Source of the DNA: an uncultured Mailhella sp.
GTDB lineage: Bacteria > Desulfobacterota > Desulfovibrionia > Desulfovibrionales > Desulfovibrionaceae
Direction of reading: 5' to 3'
DNA: 12,446 bases
Assembly (NCBI GenBank): GCA_910579055.1
Contig: CAJTSU010000106.1
Location: 1 to 12,446 of the forward strand
A program made the translations under genes and the position numbers. Every line of letters begins with the position of its first letter. Within the stretch, counting starts at the first letter, position 1. The notes beneath the pieces were generated by a model. The model had not been told where the DNA came from. It made no database searches and worked only from the letters and a program-made list of their open reading frames with translations. Below are positions 7,652 to 12,446 of the stretch, in pieces.

Positions 7652-8458
7652 TCAATGGGCCGGGACAGCACCGGCGGCGGAAATAATTCGGGAAGCAGCA
7701 GGAGAGGTGATATAGTCAAAAAAGGCCTGAGCGGCTGGGGACAGATCCCTGCCTTCCACCGTAACAATAACAAAGGGACGCTGCACCTTGTAGGAACCAT
7801 CCTTCACACTTTCTTCAGAAGGGGCGACACCCTCAATGGAAAGGGGTCGTACGCTTTTCTTTACGGAAGCAAGAGAAGCATAACCAATGGCGGCAGGATT
7901 CTGAGAAACCGTAGTGATGACATCTCCCGTGGAAGTGAGTTCCTGGCGATATTTACAGGAATCCTTGGTTTTAGTGACAGACTCAAAACCGTCACGCGTA
8001 CCACTGCCCGCTTCGCGACCGATAAGAACAATTGTGGAGTCCTGACCGCCGACTTCCTTCCAGTTGACGATTTTACCAGTGTAGATGTTCGCAATATCAA
8101 CGAGAGTAAGATTTTTTACAGGATTATGAGGATTCACGATGACGGCAATGCCGTCATACGCCAGCACTGTTGCAGTGAGGCCGAAGTTTTTTTCTTCCTC
8201 TTTGAGGTCTCGGCTGGCAAGACCAATATCGCAACGGCCCTCTCTGGCAGCGGCAATACCTGCCCCTGAACCTGTGGGATTGTAGGTAAACTTGACTTTG
8301 CGGTGTTCGTTCTCAAAAGCTTCACCAAGGGATCCGATGACTTTTTCCATGGAACTGGAACCGTCCGTGGAAATCATGCCGGAAAGAGGTTTGGCATCGG
8401 CAGGTGCGGCAACAGCCATGAGGACGGTTAAAACAAGGGCGGGAATGCTTCTTTTCAT
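7652..8458 (-). CDS. pstS: PstS periplasmic phosphate-binding protein
   Basis: A 268-residue secreted protein that captures phosphate and hands it to PstCA. A Sec signal peptide (residues 1-22, ending ADA) lacks a lipobox cysteine, so the mature protein should be free in the periplasm of a Gram-negative cell. Phosphate-binding loops are visible as TDGSSSMEK (31-39), YNPTGSGAGI (59-68) and GREAGSGTRDGF (148-159), the usual three sites of the family. The length is that of the short PstS type rather than the roughly 345-residue E. coli type. AGGAG lies 8 nt before the ATG. It is first in the operon and preceded by a Pho-box-like repeat, so it should respond most strongly to phosphate starvation. 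Confidence 0.95.
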   Translation of the reverse strand: MKRSIPALVLTVLMAVAAPADAKPLSGMISTDGSSSMEKVIGSLGEAFENEHRKVKFTYNPTGSGAGIAAAREGRCDIGLASRDLKEEEKNFGLTATVLAYDGIAVIVNPHNPVKNLTLVDIANIYTGKIVNWKEVGGQDSTIVLIGREAGSGTRDGFESVTKTKDSCKYRQELTSTGDVITTVSQNPAAIGYASLASVKKSVRPLSIEGVAPSEESVKDGSYKVQRPFVIVTVEGRDLSPAAQAFFDYITSPAASRIISAAGAVPAH

Positions 8459-8511
8459 GGTTCAAACTCCTGAAAGATTAAGGATTGCCATGAGGGGCAC
8501 TTTAGACCGCC

Positions 8512-8553
8512 ATTGTAAAATCGAAAGGGTTGTTTTTGTAAAGTTCTGGTAAA
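8512..8553 (-). promoter_or_regulatory. Pho-box-like direct repeat and -10 element upstream of pstS
   Basis: On the minus strand TTTACC (8553-8548) and TTTACA (8542-8537) start exactly 11 bp apart with an A-rich spacer, the helical periodicity used by PhoB/PhoP dimers. A weak third unit AACCCT follows at the same phase (8531-8526). A -10-like TACAAT lies at 8517-8512, about 55 nt before the pstS start codon. The repeat sequence is not the E. coli consensus (CTGTCAT), so the call rests on spacing, position and the presence of phoB in the operon. Confidence 0.5.
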
Positions 8554-8581
8554 ATGTTTCACTTTGAACTGACACCAGAGT

Positions 8582-10546
8582 TTACCTCATTCTCCACATA
8601 GGACTTTCCTCTTCCTTCTGCTTCTCCTCCAGCCCCTCAATTTTACGCCACAGGGGTAAAAACCGCTGATTCCGGGCCATATCCTGATCCCCGACCTTGC
8701 CAAAGGCATACTCTGCTGTGCGTTCAGCGTAGCCTTGCCAGTTGCTGTTGCCAGGGTATTCACGGATAACAGGGGCACAGAGATCGATGGTATCGGTCAC
8801 AACTTTCCGGCTGTGACCGTTGGCCCGCATCCGCAGGGCGATCATGGCATCCACCTGTCGTAAGTCGTCAATGGCCATACTCCTGCTGATGTTGTCCAGA
8901 TGGGCGAAGTAGGCTGTTGCAGGACTGCCGGGTCGGAGGTACGGACGCAAACGCTGCTCATACGGTTCTCGCTGTTTCTGTCTCTGCTCTTCCACATCGG
9001 TAAGGATCTTTCGCAGTTTTTGATCAGTCGGACGAATGGCTGCAATAACTATATCTCCGGCAGGGCCATAGGCGTACTGCAAAATCCTGCTACGCCGCTC
9101 AAGGATGTCGCGCTTCTCTACCTCTGAGGTGGAACGGGGGCTGTGTCTGGCTAATTCCCTGTCCACTTCCTCCTGAGTATACCCCATACAGCGTAAATAA
9201 AGCACTGTTCCTGCATCCAGTCTTGACTGATCCATGCGAACATCAGCGTACTTTTTGCGAAGCATATCCTGAAAACAGGCAAATGGCCTTTTCAGCTTAC
9301 AGAGAGGGACAACGCTGTATTTCCTGACCTGCATATCCGGGGTGATGCGCTCCCGCAAACGCCAGAGCTGGGCGAGGCGTTGACTCTTGTGCCCCAGCCA
9401 GGTTTTGAAGCGGGGCAAGCTGCACCGCGCCTTGGCCCGCTGCTTCCTGCTTTCTGCTCGTTGGCTCTGCTGTTGGAGCTTCAGGAAATACCGGGCGATA
9501 TTGAGCATGGGCAAGCCGTGCAGGGCTACTTTGGCAAGCACCTGTTGTCGCTCCTGTCGCTGCTCCTCGTGTTCGCGCCGTTCAGCTTCTTTACGGTGTT
9601 CCTGTGCCAGACTGCGTTCCTCGGCCAGTTGACGCCGTTGGGCCTGATACTCCTGCCATTCCTGCTCACAAACATGGCTGACTGGCTCTGGTTCTGGTGG
9701 GGGAACAACAGGAACACAGAGACTTTCCTCAAATTCACCAAGCCGCTTGCACAGCTTCCCCAGAGAGAGATCCCTGTCCACGCTGGATGCCTTGATCGGG
9801 GTTTCCCCCACATAGATGACAGCCCCTGAGCCTTTGCGGACATACCTCATGCCTACGGTGGCCAAGCCTGTGTGCAGCTCCTGCCAGCAGGTGGCCTTCT
9901 GGATGAGGGGATGGGCCTTTTCCTGCGCCATGCGCTGGGCCGACTTTTCACCAGTGGCGTTCTCAAAGTCTTGAGCTTCGGGCTTGGGCTTGACGACCCT
10001 GGGCCGCTGATTACGGACGATTTGCCCCTGCTCATTGACCCGATAGCGGGCATTCTTGCTGCTGGCCCAACCCTGCTTATGTTCGATTTCGGCAACGATC
10101 CTGTGGGCCGCCTCGATGTCAAAACCCTTGTGTGGCTGCACCACTTTTTCTGTCAGCGGATGAACGCGGTTGACGGCGATATGCACATGAAAATTGGATG
10201 TATTCACATGGGCCGCCACAATGGCCTGATGCTCGCTCAACCCCATACGATCCAGAAAAAGGGTCACGGCATCTCCCACCTGTTCTCTGGTGGGGAATTC
10301 ATTTTCCTTCCATGACATGACCCAATGGCTGACGGGCATTTTACTGTGTATGGATCCCTCAGATAAGGCAATCATCTCCTGCTTCCACGCTCTGGTTGTC
10401 CTTGCCACAAAGTTCAAGCCAAAGGCGTACATCCGTTTTCCTAAGCCCTGCTCATCCTTTTGGGCAAGGATATAGTCCACAAGTCCGCCGATCATGGTGG
10501 CCTTGGTTTTCTGGAGGTTGGTACGCTTCAGCTTTTTCAGGATCAT
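8582..10546 (-). CDS. TraI/MobP-type relaxase
   Basis: A 654-residue conjugative relaxase that should nick oriT and stay covalently bound to the 5' end. Catalytic motif I is GGLVDYI with Tyr25; the metal-binding motif III is HVNTSNFHVHIAVN with His113, His120 and His122. A downstream block, WQELHTGLATVGMRYVRKG then PIKASSVDRDLSLGKL (about residues 220-275), aligns by eye with the same part of RP4 TraI. A charged coiled coil follows (about 295-370). The C-terminal part (about 400-654) includes VDAMIALRMRANGHSRKV and YAERTAEYAFG, a module seen in relaxases of proteobacterial conjugative elements and possibly primase-related. The start ATG at 10546 overlaps the upstream stop in ATGA, so it is coupled to the accessory gene. 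The stop lies only 123 nt before pstS, with no terminator visible between them. Confidence 0.9.
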   Translation of the reverse strand: MILKKLKRTNLQKTKATMIGGLVDYILAQKDEQGLGKRMYAFGLNFVARTTRAWKQEMIALSEGSIHSKMPVSHWVMSWKENEFPTREQVGDAVTLFLDRMGLSEHQAIVAAHVNTSNFHVHIAVNRVHPLTEKVVQPHKGFDIEAAHRIVAEIEHKQGWASSKNARYRVNEQGQIVRNQRPRVVKPKPEAQDFENATGEKSAQRMAQEKAHPLIQKATCWQELHTGLATVGMRYVRKGSGAVIYVGETPIKASSVDRDLSLGKLCKRLGEFEESLCVPVVPPPEPEPVSHVCEQEWQEYQAQRRQLAEERSLAQEHRKEAERREHEEQRQERQQVLAKVALHGLPMLNIARYFLKLQQQSQRAESRKQRAKARCSLPRFKTWLGHKSQRLAQLWRLRERITPDMQVRKYSVVPLCKLKRPFACFQDMLRKKYADVRMDQSRLDAGTVLYLRCMGYTQEEVDRELARHSPRSTSEVEKRDILERRSRILQYAYGPAGDIVIAAIRPTDQKLRKILTDVEEQRQKQREPYEQRLRPYLRPGSPATAYFAHLDNISRSMAIDDLRQVDAMIALRMRANGHSRKVVTDTIDLCAPVIREYPGNSNWQGYAERTAEYAFGKVGDQDMARNQRFLPLWRKIEGLEEKQKEEESPMWRMR

Positions 10547-10869
10547 GACGGCTTGCTCATGGTTTCAATGGCGTTCTGGATGCCCTCCAGTGTGCGATTC
10601 ATTTGAGCGATGGCCTCCGGCTGCCCTGTGTCCCTGACCATGCCAAAATGATGCTTGAGGAGACCGCCCAAACGCCTCAGCTCCCTGATGGCCTGGTTGT
10701 CCGTTCTGGCAACGATGGGCCGCCCTCCGAATATACGCCGCCGTATATATTCAGATACCGACAGCCCGGCACTGGCGGACTGTTCCCTCAGTCTTTCATC
10801 TTCCGCTGTGGTCATCCGAACTGTACGCCTTGAGGGAAATCGCGTTGCCCTGATCGTCTTTTTCTTCAT
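10543..10869 (-). CDS. TraJ/MobC-like relaxosome accessory protein
   Basis: A 108-residue basic protein. After a lysine/arginine-rich start it has a ribbon-helix-helix fold: a beta strand (RTVRMTTAEDERLREQ) and two helices (SASAGLSVSEYIRRRIFG, residues about 31-48). Then comes IRELRRLGGLLKHHFG, a segment typical of RP4 TraJ and MobC proteins, which bind an inverted repeat beside nic and load the relaxase. It lies between the predicted oriT and the relaxase gene, with which it overlaps by ATGA, as in RP4. The ribosome binding site is modest (AAGG copies within the 15 nt before the ATG). The function is inferred from fold and position. Confidence 0.8.
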   Translation of the reverse strand: MKKKTIRATRFPSRRTVRMTTAEDERLREQSASAGLSVSEYIRRRIFGGRPIVARTDNQAIRELRRLGGLLKHHFGMVRDTGQPEAIAQMNRTLEGIQNAIETMSKPS

Positions 10870-10888
10870 TGCCTTTCTGCCTTACATA

Positions 10889-11041
10889 GCGTGTGAGAAA
10901 CGAAGTGCCGAACACGCCGGGAGTCCAGAGGCGCGAGCCTTTGGCAGGTTTGTGGCTGGCGTCAGCCAGCTACCAACCTGTAAAGTGGAACAGGGGTCGG
11001 GCCATGAATCCACCTTATCCTCTGATTCCATGTGTTCGGCA
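10889..11041 (+). other. Predicted origin of transfer (oriT) with RP4-like nic
   Basis: This lies between divergent TraJ-like and TraK-like genes, where RP4 has its oriT. The plus strand holds TCCACC-TTATCCTC-T; RP4/R64-type nic sites read YATCCTG with the cut after the G, so nic is predicted after position 11022, with C in place of the last G. Just 5' is an inverted repeat, AAAGTGGA (10982-10989) with TCCACCTT (11009-11016), one mismatch, matching the place of the TraJ-bound repeat in RP4. A second, larger repeat (10946-10979) and mirrored TGCCGAACAC copies (10906-10915, 11032-11041) flank it. The nicked strand and gene orientation also agree with RP4. Confidence 0.6.
10946..10979. repeat. 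15-bp inverted repeat inside oriT
   Basis: AGGTTTGTGGCTGGC (10946-10960) and GCCAGCTACCAACCT (10965-10979) are inverted copies matching at 13 of 15 positions around a 4-nt loop. The inner six base pairs GCTGGC/GCCAGC are perfect. It lies about 43 nt from the predicted nic, between nic and the TraJ-like gene. It may be a relaxosome protein site, a single-strand replication signal on the transferred strand, or an operator. Confidence 0.6.
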
Positions 11042-11044
11042 TGA

Positions 11045-11322
11045 AGACTTGCTTCATTTGTATCCAGAATAACCATGAAAAGAGAAAAAAGGCCATATGG
11101 AAAAAGCAAAAAGACTGTATTATACTTTTCTGGACAATCATAATATATGAATCAATCACCTATGAAAAAAAATTTTAAATCTTCTATTTGTTCAGTATCA
11201 TCTATCAATGTCCAATATTGTTCATAATCATCCATCAAGTATTGTTGAGCATAAATCATCACCTGTGCTATCAGCAAGTCAGTCCCTATCTGGAGAAAAG
11301 TCATCAAAAGAGGATGGAGCCA
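11045..11322. other. AT-rich, partly repeated spacer between nic and the TraK-like gene
   Basis: I see no gene here. The stretch is much richer in A and T than the DNA on either side, with several short A- and T-runs (11081-11090, 11164-11178). Imperfect direct repeats occur: ATCATCTATCAA (11197-11208) and ATCATCCATCAA (11227-11238), each followed by a TATTGTT(…)CATA block (11216-11226 and 11240-11253). RP4 TraK is known to wrap an intrinsically bent oriT region, so this may be the corresponding TraK-bound DNA; the promoter of the TraK-like gene should also lie here. Confidence 0.4.
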
Positions 11323-11691
11323 ATGGCAAAAGCGCAACGCAATTCACTAGAGCATATAGAACAGGCACGGAAAAATCTCCGCTCATTGCCTGACAAAAAA
11401 GCGGGCAAGACCCGTGCGGAAACGGTGGAGCTTCTGGCGGGGGATATTCGCAAGGCCATTGAGCAGGGGTATACCCTGAAGGAAATTCGGGATGTACTGG
11501 CTCAGTCTGGGGTATCGGTTTCTCTGGCCCGGATGCAGACCTTGCTGGGCGAGGGGGAGAAAAAGGGCAAGCCGCCTGTGGTTGATGCCGTCAAGGATGC
11601 TACTGGTTCGTCTCTGGAAAAAACTGCTCCAGCTCCTCAATCTGGTGGGCCTTCGCTCACACGGTATGAGGATAAGGATTTCGTGCTGTAA
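11323..11691 (+). CDS. TraK-like oriT-binding protein
   Basis: A 122-residue basic, mostly helical protein. Residues 1-35 are rich in Lys, Arg and Gln; the core LAGDIRKAIEQGYTLKEIRDVLAQSGVSVSLARMQTLL (about 41-78) matches by pattern the helix-turn-helix-like block of RP4 TraK (a KAALDAGYAMKTIWEHM-type segment). A Pro/Ser/Lys-rich tail follows and the protein ends YEDKDFVL. The start at 11323 is chosen for the GGAG/GAGG upstream (11310-11319) and because the frame before it codes for AT-rich non-protein-like sequence; ATG at 11314 is an alternative. It is divergent from the TraJ-like and relaxase genes across oriT, as in RP4. Expected role: binding and bending oriT to favour nicking. Confidence 0.65.
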   Translation: MAKAQRNSLEHIEQARKNLRSLPDKKAGKTRAETVELLAGDIRKAIEQGYTLKEIRDVLAQSGVSVSLARMQTLLGEGEKKGKPPVVDAVKDATGSSLEKTAPAPQSGGPSLTRYEDKDFVL

Positions 11692-11761
11692 CGAAACGCC
11701 TTTCCTGCCTTTTGTCTTTCTCCTGTCTGTTTATGTTCGGAAGCCCCGTCGGAGACGTTTA

Positions 11762-11887
11762 CGTCCATCAGCCGCGACACTGCAAAGCCGAAAGCAAGGC
11801 GGAGCGGTCAAGGTCGGCGTAGCCGCCCGAAAGGGCTTGACCTTGACCGCTCCGCCGGTTTCGGCACTGTGGCGGGTGTGATGGACG
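11762..11887. repeat. 126-bp long imperfect palindrome with perfect 18-bp inner arms
   Basis: Inner arms GGCGGAGCGGTCAAGGTC (11798-11815) and GACCTTGACCGCTCCGCC (11839-11856) are perfectly complementary. Further out, GCCGAAA (11787-11793) pairs with TTTCGGC (11859-11865), CCGCGACACTGC (11772-11783) matches GCACTGTGGCGG (11864-11875) at 10 of 12, and CGTCCATCA (11762-11770) pairs with TGATGGACG (11879-11887). The 23-nt apex contains its own hairpin GCCC-GAAA-GGGC (11825-11836) with a GNRA-type loop. It lies in the 226-nt gap between the convergent TraK-like and alpA genes. It could act as a strong bidirectional terminator, a single-strand replication or packaging signal, or a resolution site. 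Confidence 0.85.
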
Positions 11888-11888
11888 A

Positions 11889-11911
11889 AAGGCCGGGGGA
11901 TGCCCGGCCTT
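11889..11911 (-). terminator. Terminator hairpin downstream of alpA
   Basis: AAGGCCGGG (11889-11897) and CCCGGCCTT (11903-11911) form a perfect 9-bp GC-rich stem with a 5-nt loop, 7 nt after the alpA stop. On the minus strand it is followed only by a short T-run (TTTCG), so it is a stable but not textbook intrinsic terminator. It may also serve the plus strand. Confidence 0.65.
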
Positions 11912-11917
11912 CGGTTG

Positions 11918-12121
11918 TCAGTTTTCTCTCGTTTCGGAACTCAGCTTTTCCAGTAGTGCATGGATTTCCGATGCCTTCCATGCTGTTGTTCGTGGGCCGA
12001 GTTTGACGGGTTTGGGATAACGACCACTTTTACAGCCTGCCCACCATGCACTACGGCTGACGGGTATAAGGGTAAGAACCTGCGGCAAACGAAGCAGGGC
12101 ATTATCGGGTATGCTTTGCAT
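11918..12121 (-). CDS. alpA: AlpA-family excisionase/regulator
   Basis: A 67-residue winged-helix DNA-binding protein. LLRLPQVLTLIPVSRSAWWAGCKSGRYPKPVKLGPRTTAWKASEI carries the complete AlpA signature: the helix-turn-helix (about residues 10-30), the GRYPKPVKLG wing and the TTAW turn. Family members activate or direct integrase for excision of prophages and integrated elements, or regulate transfer genes. The start ATG at 12121 has an excellent ribosome binding site (AAAGGAGG, 6 nt upstream); the frame extends 11 codons further but that extension contains the ribosome binding site. It follows a small ORF by 26 nt. No integrase is visible in this window. Confidence 0.85.
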   Translation of the reverse strand: MQSIPDNALLRLPQVLTLIPVSRSAWWAGCKSGRYPKPVKLGPRTTAWKASEIHALLEKLSSETREN

Positions 12122-12147
12122 ATTTTTCCTCCTTTCTTTCATCATGT

Positions 12148-12309
12148 TCAGCACAGCATATCATGGATTTCAGCATTCCCGTTTTTTCCTGCCCGTTTGT
12201 AAAGCTGTGTCAGTCCAACAACGTCCTGTACCGTATCATGTGTATCCAAAAAAAATCCCAAAAGCCACTTGACAGGATTTTGAATTTTCAAAGCCTTCTT
12301 TGTAACCAT
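12148..12309 (-). CDS. Unrecognised 53-residue small protein upstream of alpA
   Basis: An ATG-TGA frame of 53 codons. The product begins MVTKKALKIQNPVKW, then LLGFFLDTHDTVQDVVGL, TQLYKRAGKNGNAEIH and DMLC. Residue use looks protein-like: a basic start, a short hydrophobic stretch (WLLGFFL, 15-21), an amphipathic acidic helix and a basic turn. It is on the same strand as alpA and ends 26 nt before it, so the two may share a transcript. Against it: no clear Shine-Dalgarno before the ATG, though TGTATACA lies just upstream and could be part of a promoter or operator. I do not recognise a family; it could be a small regulator or leader peptide, or a chance frame. Confidence 0.4.
   Translation of the reverse strand: MVTKKALKIQNPVKWLLGFFLDTHDTVQDVVGLTQLYKRAGKNGNAEIHDMLC
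12279..12292. repeat. Small palindrome TTTGAA-TT-TTCAAA
   Basis: A perfect 6-bp inverted repeat with a 2-bp centre, of operator size, lying inside the start of the small ORF upstream of alpA. A binding site for a regulator is possible, but a chance occurrence in AT-rich DNA is not excluded. Confidence 0.3.
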
Positions 12310-12399
12310 TTGGTTTTATTTGTATACACAATAGCTTATTCATGCCATTGCTGGACTTTCTTCGCTCCTTCAACTTACAGATTTTACCGGAAGCTAGTG

Positions 12400-12446
12400 T
12401 TGCGTCCATGAAATAAATAGATATAATGAACCGCAGATAAGGAGTT
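12400..12446 (+). promoter_or_regulatory. Sigma70-type promoter and ribosome binding site for a gene beyond the right edge
   Basis: TTGCGT (12400-12405) and a perfect TATAAT (12422-12427) are separated by 16 bp. AAGGAG (12439-12444) follows and the window stops 2 nt later, so a plus-strand start codon is expected just outside. This gene would be divergent from the alpA unit, a usual arrangement for regulators or early genes of mobile elements. Confidence 0.6.

Noticed and set aside
7522..7800. N-terminal extension of pstC by 93 codons
   Set aside because: It overlaps the end of pstS and the intergenic hairpin, and the conserved PstC sequence begins at the ATG at 7521. Similar upstream extensions of pstB, phoU, phoB and phoR are rejected for the same reason.
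11152..11337. 61-codon minus-strand frame ending in an acidic, aromatic-rich peptide (DDYEQYW, LKFFFIGD)
   Set aside because: It covers the AT-rich repeat tract and the start of the TraK-like gene, lacks a convincing ribosome binding site, and its repeated look comes from the DNA repeats.
11492..11881. 129-codon plus-strand frame
   Set aside because: It overlaps the TraK-like gene in another frame and then reads through the long palindrome; arginine- and leucine-rich product typical of a shadow frame.
12163..12411. 82-codon plus-strand frame
   Set aside because: No ribosome binding site, Cys/Phe-rich product, and it is antisense to the more protein-like 53-codon frame; its end runs into the predicted promoter.

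Overview
The window reads as Gram-negative DNA in which a complete phosphate-uptake and phosphate-sensing operon sits between two pieces of mobile-element DNA. The organism cannot be named from sequence alone. A non-lipidated periplasmic PstS, an RP4-like relaxosome, an AlpA excisionase and an RdgC-like protein point to Proteobacteria or Desulfobacterota. A Desulfovibrionaceae-like gut bacterium is my best guess, at low confidence.

Layout. (1) Positions 1-217 (minus): start of an RdgC-like gene that runs off the left edge. (2) 299-1912 (minus): C-terminal remnant of a giant helicase/methylase-type protein of conjugative elements, cut at its N-terminal side. (3) 1913-2066: AT-rich junction with a hairpin terminator built from repeated GGGTATT boxes, which could also be recombinase arm sites. 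(4) 2067-8458 (minus): pstS-pstC-pstA-pstB-phoU-phoB-phoR. From pstC onward every junction overlaps, so the genes are translationally coupled. PstSCAB imports phosphate, PhoU relays transporter state, and PhoR/PhoB is the two-component system expected to activate the operon through a Pho-box-like repeat upstream of pstS. (5) 8582-10869 (minus): relaxase (TraI type) and relaxosome accessory protein (TraJ/MobC type). (6) About 10889-11322: predicted oriT with an RP4-like nic and an AT-rich repeat tract. (7) 11323-11691 (plus): TraK-like oriT-binding protein, divergent from the relaxase genes. (8) 11762-11911: a 126-bp imperfect palindrome and a terminator. (9) 11918-12309 (minus): alpA preceded by an unrecognised 53-codon ORF. 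(10) 12400-12446: a promoter and ribosome binding site for a plus-strand gene beyond the right edge.

The traI-traJ-oriT-traK arrangement is that of RP4, but no mating-pair-formation genes are visible, so this part looks like a mobilizable module or one end of a larger element. The main point of interest is that the Pho/Pst operon lies directly downstream of the relaxase, in the same orientation and without a visible terminator, with a broken mobile-element gene on its other side. This suggests the phosphate system is mobile cargo or that elements have collected around it.
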